Below, piece after piece: positions 1 through 7,765 of a stretch of DNA of 14,373 nt. A program made the translations under genes and the position numbers. Positions within the stretch are counted from its first letter, which is position 1, and each line of letters opens with the position of its first letter. The notes beneath the pieces are model-generated. The model made no database searches. It saw only the letters and a program-made list of their open reading frames with translations, and was not told the DNA's origin. The DNA lies in contig JBOGWA010000119.1 in the NCBI GenBank assembly GCA_050693155.1, positions 1-14,373 on the forward strand. Reading direction: 5' to 3'. The DNA comes from JBOGWA01 sp050693155 (GTDB taxonomy: Bacteria > Actinomycetota > UBA4738 > CALAEC01).

Positions 1-1176
1 TGCCTACCCGGGGGCGGGTCGGAGGGTGGGGCCGGCTGGTTTTGGGTACGTCTCCTGGCACGCCTGGGCCACGTGTGGATCATCACGCTTCCCAACTGCG
101 CGCAAGACATTGGCGACGTTCTCGAGAGCATTCCGGAGCGCGACCGTCTTCACGTTGAGGCTGTCCCTGTCCCGGGCCAGCGGCGCATCACTGAGAACGT
201 CTGGCGCAAACAGAACTACCTCCTTTGGCAGTTCGCGGCGCTCCGAAAGGCTCGAAAACTCCAGCGAGAGGTTCAGTTTGACGCGGTGTGGCACGTCACA
301 TACGCCAACGTATGGATCGGGTCGGTTGGGGCTCTTGTTGGGCCGCCCTTCGTCTACGGGCCCGTTGGTGGGGGCGCCTCCATGGACTGGCAATATTGGC
401 GAATCCTCGGGGTGCGGGGACTCCTGACGGAAGCTCTCCGGGACGTCGCCCTTCTGACGGCGAGATTCCTCAATCCGCTTGCCCGAGCGTCCTGGAGGCG
501 CGCACGGTTGATCCTCGCGCAGAATCCCGAAACGCGGGCCTGGCTGCCGCGTCGTCACCAAGCCAAGACGCGCGTGTTCCCAAATGTCGTTGTTCAAGAG
601 CCCCTTGCCCCGAATCCGAGGGGTTCGAAGGACGGTTCGCGAGTCGCCATCTTTGTTGGGCGCCTGGAGGCGCTGAAGGGCCCGACACTCGCGGTGCGCG
701 CCATTGCCGCTCTCCCGGACTGGCGGCTGCTCATTTGTGGTTCGGGACCCGAGGAGCGAAGAGTGCGTCGCTTGGTCCGAAAGCTTGGAATCGACGGGCG
801 AGTCGAGTTGCTCGGATGGCGGCCTCGGGAGGAGGTCCTGAGATTGCTCCGGCGTGCCGACGTCCTGCTCTTCCCCAGCTTCCACGACCAAGCACCCCTG
901 GCCGTTGCGGAGGCGATCTCTACCGGACTCCCGGTCATTTGCTTCGATCGAGGAGGAGCTGCTGGGATCGCTGGGCCGGCTGGGATCGTCGTCCGGGGCG
1001 ACCTCATTGAAGGTTTGGTCGCCGCACTGAGGGATCCTCGTCTCCGAGGAAAGAGGCGTGTGGCGACGGAGCGAGCACGAGGTTTTCTCCTTGACCCGCG
1101 TAGTTCCGAGCTCCGGAACATCTTGATCGAGGTCGGATGGCTCAGTGAGAGCGTGACCCCGGCGAACCCGCCGTGA
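1..1176 (+). CDS. GT4-family glycosyltransferase, 5'-truncated by window edge
   Basis: Retaining GT-B glycosyltransferase, expected to act on the cytoplasmic face and move a sugar from a nucleotide donor to a growing glycan. The frame is open from base 1. Codons 3-14 (PGGGSEGGAGW), followed by an 'LARLGHVWIIT' stretch, are the typical N-terminal acceptor-side loop and second strand of this family, so the true start lies before the window. The GTG at 73 is internal. The donor-binding half is clear: 'FVGRLEALKG' near codon 220, 'ICGSGPE' near 245, and the C-terminal block 'DQAPLAVAEA..TGLPVICFD'. The usual E-x7-E pair is here D296-x7-E304 (counting from codon 1), a conservative change. The gene ends in a GTGA overlap with the next gene, so the two are probably translationally coupled. 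Exact sugar and linkage cannot be told. The family call is firm. Confidence 0.9.
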   Translation, partial: CLPGGGSEGGAGWFWVRLLARLGHVWIITLPNCAQDIGDVLESIPERDRLHVEAVPVPGQRRITENVWRKQNYLLWQFAALRKARKLQREVQFDAVWHVTYANVWIGSVGALVGPPFVYGPVGGGASMDWQYWRILGVRGLLTEALRDVALLTARFLNPLARASWRRARLILAQNPETRAWLPRRHQAKTRVFPNVVVQEPLAPNPRGSKDGSRVAIFVGRLEALKGPTLAVRAIAALPDWRLLICGSGPEERRVRRLVRKLGIDGRVELLGWRPREEVLRLLRRADVLLFPSFHDQAPLAVAEAISTGLPVICFDRGGAAGIAGPAGIVVRGDLIEGLVAALRDPRLRGKRRVATERARGFLLDPRSSELRNILIEVGWLSESVTPANPP

Positions 1177-2624
1177 ACGCTCTCGACCGTGTCGAGATCT
1201 CGGGTGGTTTCGCCATCCTGGTCGTCTGCGTCCCTGTTGGCATTCTCCTCGTCTTCAACCCGGTTGCTGCGCTCGGGCTGACCTCTGGACTGGCTGTCCT
1301 CGGTATCATCGGCGTGCGGCGGGAAAAGAGCTGGCTGGACCTACTGCTTGCCGGATTCGCCTGCGCCCTCGCCCTCGGCTACGGATTCGCCAATATCGGG
1401 TTCCGCGCCGAATCACTTGCCTTCCCGATTCCTCTGTCTGCCGTTTTCCTCCTGGTGATGCTGGGTCGAGCTGTCGCCACGGCTCAGTGGGAAGATCGTG
1501 TTCCTCCACCTGTGATCCTTGTGTTGCCCTTGCTAAGCCTGGCCCTCGTGCGCCTCTGGGTCGACTATCCGAATTGGGGGACCGCGGCGATACGAGACTT
1601 CACGTTGCCGCTGGAGTCCGCATGGCTGTTCGTCGGCTATCAGATGATGCGGGTGTTCGGAGTCCGGAGGCTGATCCGAGGACTCCGTTGGGTCTTCCTG
1701 GCGCTCCTGGCCTATTCGGCATTAAGACCCTGGTACCCGCAGCTCGCCCAAGCGGGCCCAACGGTCGGTCTCCAGAGTTCCGTGCCCCTCTTGGGTCATG
1801 TGGCGGGGCTTGGATCAGCTGCGGCGGCCGGCCTGTTCTTCTTCGCTCTGGTCCGCCCGACGCGCGCTTCCTACGTGCTGGCCGCAGCGTTCGTTCCTAC
1901 GATCGCTCTTGACCAGTTTCGCGGGGTGTACCTCGCTGTGCTTGCCGCCTTCCTCGTGAGTTGGCTCATTTCGCGGAGATTTCGCGCAGCCCGGCCCACG
2001 CGCGGTCTTGTAGGTGCGCTGACGCTCGGTGTGCTCGGTCTCGCTGTGCTCTTCCCCTTCGCGCCGCAGGGCAGAGTCTCACGGGTCACACCGACCAACG
2101 TTGCCTCACAGATCGGAACGCTCGTCGGACAGGAGTGGGAGGGCGCGAGTGGACTCGGTCTTCGCATGGAGTGGGTCCGTGACGTCGTGGACGAGGTACG
2201 GTCCCACGACTACGGTCTCTTGGTGGGTGTCGGGCTCGGGCCCGATCTCGCCGGAGGGTTTCGATCGGAGTTCAGCCCGGTTTTCGTTCGCAAACCCCAC
2301 AACGACTACCTCGAAGTGTTTGGCCGCCTCGGGATCCCAGGACTCGCCCTCTTCCTAACCCTTGTCGGCGTTCCACTCATGCGAATTGCCCGAGCCACAA
2401 GGAGGGCGCGCGATTCCGAGGCTCGTTACCTCATGTGGGCACTCGCAATGAGTATCGGGTATCTCGTGGTGGCAGCTACTCAGCCCATTCTCGCGTATCC
2501 ATCGGGAACGATGCCCCTCTTCATAGGCCTCGGTTCTGGGCTGGCTCTGGCAGAAAAATTTACTCATACATCCGGTGACTCCGCCCCTCGGCGGCCCGCT
2601 CAGTCCAAAGGCCTGCGCGCTTGA
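1173..2624 (+). CDS. O-antigen ligase / Wzy-like polysaccharide polymerase, membrane protein
   Basis: A 483-residue integral membrane protein with roughly 11-13 hydrophobic segments (for example near residues 15-32, 57-74, 84-103, 113-130, 208-226, 233-266, 280-296, 386-405, 420-438 and 445-461). The long non-membrane stretch at about 297-385 is the expected extracytoplasmic loop. It contains the W334 region and 'KPHNDYLEVFGRLGIPG' at 374-390, the conserved H-N signature of the O-antigen ligase/polymerase family (Wzy_C type). Such proteins join lipid-linked repeat units, or ligate glycan to an acceptor, on the outer face of the membrane. The gene starts at GTG 1173, inside the stop of the upstream glycosyltransferase, with no clear Shine-Dalgarno sequence. 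It ends in a TTGA overlap with the flippase gene. Lying next to a flippase favours the polymerase role over ligase, but sequence alone does not decide. Confidence 0.83.
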   Translation: MNALDRVEISGGFAILVVCVPVGILLVFNPVAALGLTSGLAVLGIIGVRREKSWLDLLLAGFACALALGYGFANIGFRAESLAFPIPLSAVFLLVMLGRAVATAQWEDRVPPPVILVLPLLSLALVRLWVDYPNWGTAAIRDFTLPLESAWLFVGYQMMRVFGVRRLIRGLRWVFLALLAYSALRPWYPQLAQAGPTVGLQSSVPLLGHVAGLGSAAAAGLFFFALVRPTRASYVLAAAFVPTIALDQFRGVYLAVLAAFLVSWLISRRFRAARPTRGLVGALTLGVLGLAVLFPFAPQGRVSRVTPTNVASQIGTLVGQEWEGASGLGLRMEWVRDVVDEVRSHDYGLLVGVGLGPDLAGGFRSEFSPVFVRKPHNDYLEVFGRLGIPGLALFLTLVGVPLMRIARATRRARDSEARYLMWALAMSIGYLVVAATQPILAYPSGTMPLFIGLGSGLALAEKFTHTSGDSAPRRPAQSKGLRA

Positions 2625-3928
2625 CGCGAGCCTCGAAGTCGCTCGCAGGGAGGGCCGGATGGAGTTTCGCGGACCAGGTCGTTTCAAGCCTCACGAATTT
2701 CGCCTTGCGGTTCTTCATTGCGAGAAGTGTCGGGGCGGCCGCGTTCGGAGCGTTCAGTCTTGCGTTCGCGACGTACGCGCTCACGATCACTGCCGCCCGC
2801 GCCGTTGGGACCGAACCCCTGCTGATCCGATACAGCGGAGGACTGGAGGATTCCTGGCGGCGCGGCACTCGCCTCGCAACCGGGTCGAGCCTTCTGTTCG
2901 GCTGCCTCGCGGGCGCAGGGTGCCTGCTCGCGGCGGTCGGTCTAGGTGGGGAGCTGCGGCCGGCCTTCATCGTCCTCGGGATCATGCTTCCCGGGTTGCT
3001 CCTGCAGGACTCGTGGCGGTTCGTCTTTGTCGCAGCGGGCCGAAGCCATGTGGCGTTTGTCAACGATCTCTTCTGGGGAATCTTCCTGGCGCCTGGGCTT
3101 GTGTTGCTGCTCCTCTGGGGTAGCCCCTCGATCTGGGAATTCATACTGGTCTGGGGCGGGACGGGGGGAGCCGCTGCCGCCTTTGGGCTTCTTCAGGCCC
3201 GATTGGTTCCCCAGCCGTTGCGTGCGCCCGCATGGTGGCGTGAGCATCGAGATCTCGCCCCGCGGTTCCTCGGTGAGGTCGCCGCCGAAACGGCCGCCGA
3301 CCAGGTTTCCCTGTTCAGCATCGCTGCGCTCGCCGGGATCGGAGCGGTCGGATCAATGCAGGCTGCGTTTCTCCTCCTTGCCCCGCTTCACGTGCTCTTC
3401 CTTGGCGTCGGCCTCTTCGCCATCCCTGAAGGGGTGCGACTTGCGCGCCGCTCATTTCGCCATCTCCGTATGGGCGCCGCTCTTCTCTCGGCTGGCCTCG
3501 TTGCGGCGGTGCTTGCGTGGGGCGGCGTGTTGCTGCTACTTCCAACGGAGGCGGGGGTGGGCATCCTCGGGCCGGTGTGGATCGACGCGCGATCGATCTT
3601 GCTCCCGGTCACACTATCGATGGCGGCGCTCGGAGCCCGGACCGGTCCCATCGTGGTTCTCAGGGTGCTCGCCGACGCACGACGGAGCCTTCGAGCCCGG
3701 CTCGCGGCTTCCGGACTTACTGTTGCGGGAAGCATTCTCGGTGCGGGAATCGCGGGGCTTGAAGGAGCCGTCTGGGGGCACGCGACGGCGGCTTGGCTGG
3801 GGGCTGCGGTTTGGTGGTGGCAGAGTCGCGGGAGAGGCGATCCTATCCCGGCGGCAGGAAATGACCGTCGCTCCGAGGGGACCGAGACCGCTGGTAACGA
3901 CGCAACTGCTTTAGGGCAAGACGGCTGA
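2621..3928 (+). CDS. Wzx-like polysaccharide flippase (MOP superfamily)
   Basis: A 435-residue polytopic membrane protein. The N-terminus, 'SLAGRAGWSFADQVVSS' followed by 'FALRFFIARSVGAAAFG', is the standard opening of polysaccharide-biosynthesis exporters of the MOP family. Repeated hydrophobic segments follow up to about residue 400 ('AWLGAAVWWW'). The expected role is to flip lipid-linked oligosaccharide units to the outer leaflet for the adjacent polymerase. The start is TTG 2621, overlapping the TGA of the polymerase gene by four bases; no other start near the conserved N-terminus fits as well. The last roughly 27 residues are hydrophilic and low in complexity, and they lie on bases also used by the convergent GT2 gene, so this tail is probably not under strong selection as protein. 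Confidence 0.85.
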   Translation: MTRASKSLAGRAGWSFADQVVSSLTNFALRFFIARSVGAAAFGAFSLAFATYALTITAARAVGTEPLLIRYSGGLEDSWRRGTRLATGSSLLFGCLAGAGCLLAAVGLGGELRPAFIVLGIMLPGLLLQDSWRFVFVAAGRSHVAFVNDLFWGIFLAPGLVLLLLWGSPSIWEFILVWGGTGGAAAAFGLLQARLVPQPLRAPAWWREHRDLAPRFLGEVAAETAADQVSLFSIAALAGIGAVGSMQAAFLLLAPLHVLFLGVGLFAIPEGVRLARRSFRHLRMGAALLSAGLVAAVLAWGGVLLLLPTEAGVGILGPVWIDARSILLPVTLSMAALGARTGPIVVLRVLADARRSLRARLAASGLTVAGSILGAGIAGLEGAVWGHATAAWLGAAVWWWQSRGRGDPIPAAGNDRRSEGTETAGNDATALGQDG

Positions 3929-4865
3929 TCGTGTAGCGCGGTCCGAGGAGCAGGGCGAGCAAACCGTAGGAGACGCCGACCGCCCAGTTTCCCTCCGCCA
4001 ATTGAACGCCCGCGAGACGATGCCAGCGCATGATTTGATCCAGCCATCGCTGCCGAAACGTTGGACGGTAGGCGGCAAGGAACTCATCCCACCCGAGGTC
4101 CCCACCGCGGTCGCGAGCCTCGATCCTCGCCTGGATGAACCGGATCTCTGCACGGTGCATGGGGAACTGCTGCGAGATCATGCTCCCGTTGTGCAGGCGG
4201 TACGCTCCGAGGGGCTCCATTACGCAGGCAAGGCTGCCAGCGCGGGCGAGCCGAGCCGCAAGCTCTAGATCCGCCGCCGTCGGAAGTGACGTATCGAACC
4301 ATCCAACGTCATCAAGGGTTTGTTTGCGCGCGACCATGGAAGACAACGGGAACGGCAGCAGGGCCCCTCGTCTCGCCGCGCGGAGATGGCGTCGGCCGAC
4401 GTGCTGGCCCACCACTCCCAGGATTCGGCCCGAGATGGATTCCTGGCGCACAAGAGAGCCGACGGCAACAACCTCCGGTCTCTCTAACAGCAATGCCACC
4501 TGCGCCTCGAGCTTGCGTGGGAGCCAATAGTCGTCAGAGTCGAGGAACCCGATCAGGGCGCCATGGGAGGAGGCGACGCCCTTGTTCCGGGCGCTTGGCA
4601 GTCCCTCGTTTGGTCCGGAGATCAGTCTGAGTCGCGGGTCGTCCATTGCCCGGACCAGCCCGGCAGTTCCGTCGGTGGACCCATCGTCCACGACGATCAC
4701 TTCGACGTTCCAATACGTCTGTTTCACGACGCTTTCAATGGCGGTCGCGATGAACGCCTCGGCGTTGTACGCAGGGATGACGACGCTGACGAGTGGAGGA
4801 TCGACGATGTCGAGACGCCTCTCAGGCTCGGCTGTTTCGAGATGACGAGGCGTCGGGGAAGCCAT
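3843..4865 (-). CDS. GT2-family glycosyltransferase
   Basis: A GT-A fold inverting glycosyltransferase of 340 residues. 'VSVVIPAYNAEAFIATAIESV' at about 26-46, 'VVDDGSTDGT' at 58-67, 'EGLPSARNKG' at 87-96 and the DxD metal/nucleotide site 'FLDSDD' (D109, D111) are all present. 'DLELAARLARAG' at 199-210 fits the acceptor-side acidic motif. The frame is open upstream to 5135, but those residues are low-complexity and lie opposite the UDP-glucose dehydrogenase gene. ATG 4865, 25 codons before the first conserved strand, is the sensible start. No Shine-Dalgarno sequence precedes it, but a TATGCT box ends eight bases upstream, which suggests a leaderless message. The last 86 bases overlap the 3' end of the flippase gene tail to tail. 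It probably adds a sugar to the same glycan; the specificity is unknown. Confidence 0.9.
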   Translation of the reverse strand: MASPTPRHLETAEPERRLDIVDPPLVSVVIPAYNAEAFIATAIESVVKQTYWNVEVIVVDDGSTDGTAGLVRAMDDPRLRLISGPNEGLPSARNKGVASSHGALIGFLDSDDYWLPRKLEAQVALLLERPEVVAVGSLVRQESISGRILGVVGQHVGRRHLRAARRGALLPFPLSSMVARKQTLDDVGWFDTSLPTAADLELAARLARAGSLACVMEPLGAYRLHNGSMISQQFPMHRAEIRFIQARIEARDRGGDLGWDEFLAAYRPTFRQRWLDQIMRWHRLAGVQLAEGNWAVGVSYGLLALLLGPRYTISRLALKQLRRYQRSRSPRSDGHFLPPG

Positions 4866-4873
4866 GTCATTCG

Positions 4874-4897
4874 AGCATATACGCCGTGCGTCGTGTC
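4874..4897 (-). promoter_or_regulatory. candidate promoter for the GT2 gene, possibly leaderless
   Basis: On the minus strand a TATGCT box (4874-4879) sits eight bases before the ATG at 4865, so transcription would start at or next to the start codon. A weak -35 match, AGGACC, lies 18 bases upstream of it. The absence of a Shine-Dalgarno sequence is consistent with a leaderless message, which is common in actinobacteria. This rests on pattern matching only. Confidence 0.3.
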
Positions 4898-4923
4898 GGT
4901 CCTGCCGCGGCCCCCGGATCTCA

Positions 4924-4952
4924 TTGCGAAGGCCACTGGATTTCGTTATCAA
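4924..4952 (+). promoter_or_regulatory. ugd: candidate sigma70-type promoter for the UDP-glucose dehydrogenase gene
   Basis: TTGCGA (4924-4929) and TATCAA (4947-4952) are separated by 17 bases, each matching four of six consensus positions. They lie about 60 bases upstream of the GTG start at 5013, in the 147-base region between the divergent GT2 and UDP-glucose dehydrogenase genes. This locally less GC-rich patch is the best promoter candidate for the ugd-uxs pair. Confidence 0.4.
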
Positions 4953-5012
4953 AGGGATTTGTGGGCCGGCCTCGGCCTCGCCGCTCAACGGGTCGTCGGT
5001 AGACTTCACCGC

Positions 5013-6326
5013 GTGAGAATCGCGGTCATCGGCACCGGCCACGTCGGTGTGCCGACGTGTGTGGCCCTTTCCCACATCGGGCACCACGTCGTGGGGACCG
5101 ACCTCGACCAAGAGAAGATCGGTGGACTCCAGCAAGGAATCCCACCATTCTTCGAACCGGGATTGCCTGAGGCGTTGGTTACCGAGTTGCGATCAGGCCG
5201 TCTTCGCTTTGCGTCGTCTTCCGGGGAGGCGATTCCCGAAAGCGAGGTCTTGTTTCTCTGCGTAGCGACTGAGCCGGAGAGCGACGGCCGAGCGAATTTG
5301 GACGCCCTCGAGCGAGCCGCACGCGATGTGGCGCGTTTCGCGACCGGCGATCCCGTGGTCGTGGAGAAGTCCACAGTTCCAAGCGGCACGTCGGAGCGTC
5401 TGCGGCGCATGCTCGCCGACTCGGGTAGGGAGATCGACCTCGAGGTTGTGTCCAATCCCGAGTTCCTGCGCCAGGGGTCCGCCTTGAGGGATGCTCTCGA
5501 TCCCGAGCGCATCCTGATCGGGGCCGATTCAGCGCGCGGATTCGAGGTGATGCGTCGGGTCTATGACCCCCTGATCAGCCGCGGGCATCGCGTCATCGAA
5601 ACGGACGTTCGCACGGCGGAGCTGGCCAAGTACGCGTGTAACTCATTCCTTGCGCTCAAGATCTCGTACGCAAACGCGCTCGCCAGCCTGTGTGAGCGGA
5701 TGGGTTTGGATGTTGGCGTTGTGACCGAAGTCATGGGAGCCGACACGAGGATAGGAGGTGCGTTCCTTTCTCCGGGGCTAGGCTTCGGGGGGTCCTGCCT
5801 CCCGAAGGATCTTGTCGCTTTTGAACTCCTCGCGTCCGATCATGGATACGAGTTTCCCCTGCTCCGTGAGATACGAGCCTTGAACGAGGAGGCCTTGTTC
5901 TCCGTCCTTCGGAAGGTCGAGGACGCGACGGGGGGCATGAAGGGAAAACGGATCTGCCTGCTCGGTCTCTCGTACAAGCCGAACACGGACGACGTTCGAG
6001 GATCGCCAGCCATCGAGCTGGCGCGCCGCCTCATGGCGGGCGGCGCGGAGGTCGTTGGCTACGACCCCCAGGCTATGCCGAACGCGAAGAGCGAGATGGG
6101 ATCCCTGGAACTAGCATCAGACCCGTACGAGGCGTCATCGGCCGCCGATTGCCTCGTCATCTGCACCGAATGGAGCGAGTTCGCGCACATCGACCTCGAG
6201 CGAATGAAACGCGAGATGCGGTCGCCGGTCGTGGTGGATGCCCGGATGGTCCTGAACCCCGATGACGTTCGGCGTGCCAGAGTCGAGTACTACCCCACAG
6301 GGAGCCCCCCCTCGATTCCTTCGTAG
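5013..6326 (+). CDS. ugd: UDP-glucose 6-dehydrogenase
   Basis: Oxidises UDP-glucose to UDP-glucuronate with two NAD+, in the cytoplasm. The 437-residue length is normal for the family. The N-terminal Rossmann fold is 'IAVIGTGHVG' (G7, G9, G12), with D30 at the end of the second strand, as expected for NAD+. 'EKSTVPSGT' (118-126), 'NPEFLRQGSA' (148-157), 'ELAKYACNSF' (K206, N210) and 'GFGGSCLPKDL' with catalytic C262 are all in place. The C-terminal UDP-binding domain carries 'LGLSYKPNTDDVRGSP' (317-332). The start is GTG 5013, directly before the first strand. The frame runs open back to 4563, but those codons are antisense to the GT2 gene and have no family resemblance. The gene for UDP-xylose synthase follows after nine bases. 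A GDP-mannose dehydrogenase role is the alternative; the downstream neighbour favours UDP-glucose. Confidence 0.92.
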   Translation: MRIAVIGTGHVGVPTCVALSHIGHHVVGTDLDQEKIGGLQQGIPPFFEPGLPEALVTELRSGRLRFASSSGEAIPESEVLFLCVATEPESDGRANLDALERAARDVARFATGDPVVVEKSTVPSGTSERLRRMLADSGREIDLEVVSNPEFLRQGSALRDALDPERILIGADSARGFEVMRRVYDPLISRGHRVIETDVRTAELAKYACNSFLALKISYANALASLCERMGLDVGVVTEVMGADTRIGGAFLSPGLGFGGSCLPKDLVAFELLASDHGYEFPLLREIRALNEEALFSVLRKVEDATGGMKGKRICLLGLSYKPNTDDVRGSPAIELARRLMAGGAEVVGYDPQAMPNAKSEMGSLELASDPYEASSAADCLVICTEWSEFAHIDLERMKREMRSPVVVDARMVLNPDDVRRARVEYYPTGSPPSIPS

Positions 6327-6335
6327 GCCGATTCA

Positions 6336-7268
6336 GTGCCTCGAGCGGTCGTCACGGGAGGAGCCGGGTTTCTCGGGTCGCACCTTTGCTCCCGACTCCT
6401 GGCCGAAGGCTGGGAGCTAGTCGCCCTGGACTCGTTGATCACGGGAGCCCGCGAGAATCTCGCCGACCTTGAGCAATCCCGATTTCGATTCGCGGAGCTC
6501 GACATCACCAACGGACTCGACGTCGATGGGCCCCTCGACTGGGTTCTGCACCTCGCCTCTCCGGCATCTCCCGTGGACTACCTGCGTCATCCCCTCGAAA
6601 CGCTCGAGGTCGGCTCCACGGGCACGACGAACGCCCTTGAGTTCGCGAGCGCGAAAGGGGCGGCGCTCCTCCTCGCTTCCTCCTCGGAGGTGTACGGGGA
6701 TCCTCTCGTTCACCCGCAGGTCGAAACGTATTGGGGGAACGCGAATCCCGTGGGGCCGCGCAGCGTGTACGACGAGTCGAAGAGATACGCGGAGGCGGTT
6801 ACAGTCGCGTACCAAAGATATCGGGGAGTCTCGGTCCGGGTCGCGAGAATCTTCAACACGTACGGCCCGCGGATGCGACCCGATGACGGCCGAGCCGTTC
6901 CGACGTTCATTCGTCAGGCTCTCCGCGGCGAGCCGATCACCGTGCACGGTGATGGCGGCCAGACGCGGTCACTCTGTTACGTGGACGACACGATCGAGGG
7001 CCTCGTGCGGCTCATCCAGTCCGACGTCACCGGCCCCGTGAACATCGGGAGCCCGAACGAGATCGAGGTTCTCAGGCTCGCCGAACTCATCCGTGAGATC
7101 GTCGATAGTCCGTCGACGATCACCTTTGTCGAGCTGCCGGAGGACGACCCTCAGCTCCGATGCCCGGACATCAGTCTCGCTCGCTCCGAGCTGGGTTGGG
7201 AACCAAAGATCGAACTCCGGAAAGGCCTCGAGCGAACGGTCGCCTGGGCCCGGGAAGCGTGGCGGTAG
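6336..7268 (+). CDS. uxs: UDP-glucuronate decarboxylase (UDP-xylose synthase)
   Basis: A short-chain dehydrogenase/epimerase-type enzyme of 310 residues that oxidises, decarboxylates and re-reduces UDP-glucuronate to UDP-xylose using bound NAD+. The NAD site is 'TGGAGFLG' (7-14). The Y145-x3-K149 catalytic pair sits in 'SVYDESKRYAEA'. The features that separate this enzyme from dTDP-glucose dehydratases and epimerases are all present: 'HLASPASP' (72-79), 'SSSEVYGDP' with E118 (115-123), 'HPQVETYWGNANP' (126-138), 'RIFNTYGPRM' (171-180) and 'GDGGQTRSLCYVDD' with R211 (205-218). The start is GTG 6336, nine bases after the stop of the UDP-glucuronate producer, so the two consecutive enzymes share one message. 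The product would supply xylose, or the 4-keto-pentose intermediate, to the surrounding glycan locus. Confidence 0.92.
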   Translation: MPRAVVTGGAGFLGSHLCSRLLAEGWELVALDSLITGARENLADLEQSRFRFAELDITNGLDVDGPLDWVLHLASPASPVDYLRHPLETLEVGSTGTTNALEFASAKGAALLLASSSEVYGDPLVHPQVETYWGNANPVGPRSVYDESKRYAEAVTVAYQRYRGVSVRVARIFNTYGPRMRPDDGRAVPTFIRQALRGEPITVHGDGGQTRSLCYVDDTIEGLVRLIQSDVTGPVNIGSPNEIEVLRLAELIREIVDSPSTITFVELPEDDPQLRCPDISLARSELGWEPKIELRKGLERTVAWAREAWR

Positions 7269-7300
7269 GTGCTCCCCGAAATCGGCGGGTTGGGGCCTTC

Positions 7301-7765
7301 CTAGTCCAGGTCGCCGGCTTCGATCCGCTTGAGGCGCCGCTCGCGGACGAGCTCGCTCGATTCGATCAGCCTGAGAAGGTCCTCGGGCTCGTTCAAGGCT
7401 CCGGCCAGGACGCCGGCCAGGTCCCGCTGCGACACGATCCCGACCAGCTTCCCGTTCTCGAGAACCGGCAGGTGCCTGATCCAGCGCTCGGTCATGATGG
7501 CTGCCGCCTCGCGAAGCGAGGTCCCCGGGTCGACGCTGATCAGGTCCTTCGCCATGATCTCGGAGACCCGCGTCTCGTCGAGGGCGAGCCCCGTCCCGAC
7601 CGCCTTCAGGATGTCGCGCTCGGTGATGATGCCGACGAGATCTTCGCCGTCGAAGACCAAGAGGGACCCCGTCTGCTGTTCCCACATCTTCTTTGCGGCC
7701 TGTTCGAGCGTGTCGTCCGGCTGATCCATCACGGCGGCCTTCGTCATGATGTCCGTGATCTTCAT
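7301..7765 (-). CDS. two-CBS-domain protein coupled to citrate synthase
   Basis: A 154-residue soluble protein made almost entirely of a tandem CBS (Bateman) module. The first CBS domain covers about residues 4-60 ('IMTKAAVMDQPDDTL...LVGIITERDILKA'). The second covers about 67-122 ('VSEIMAKDLISVDPGTSL...LVGIVSQRDLAGVL'). A short charged helix closes the protein ('RERRLKRIEAGDLD'). Such modules usually bind adenine nucleotides (AMP, ADP, ATP, SAM) and act as energy-state sensors. No catalytic domain is attached. The start is ATG 7765, which overlaps the TGA of citrate synthase by one base frame (ATGA), so translation is probably coupled. The frame stays open to 8026, but that part is antisense-free shadow of the citrate synthase gene and has no CBS resemblance. 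Regulation of citrate synthase is a guess from position. Confidence 0.9.
   Translation of the reverse strand: MKITDIMTKAAVMDQPDDTLEQAAKKMWEQQTGSLLVFDGEDLVGIITERDILKAVGTGLALDETRVSEIMAKDLISVDPGTSLREAAAIMTERWIRHLPVLENGKLVGIVSQRDLAGVLAGALNEPEDLLRLIESSELVRERRLKRIEAGDLD

Noticed and set aside
1..427. 133-codon plus-strand frame at 26-427 as a separate gene
   Set aside because: It is out of frame with the glycosyltransferase that fills the same bases, and its product has no recognisable features.
4563..5012. 150-codon N-terminal extension of UDP-glucose dehydrogenase
   Set aside because: It is antisense to the GT2 gene, and the conserved Rossmann strand begins right after GTG 5013, as in the family.
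4866..5135. 90-codon N-terminal extension of the GT2 glycosyltransferase
   Set aside because: It crosses the intergenic region and the start of the divergent dehydrogenase gene and has no family resemblance; ATG 4865 gives the normal length.
7269..7300. possible bidirectional terminator between uxs and the CBS gene
   Set aside because: Only CCCC/GGGG with a poor inner stem and no T-run on either strand; too weak to annotate.
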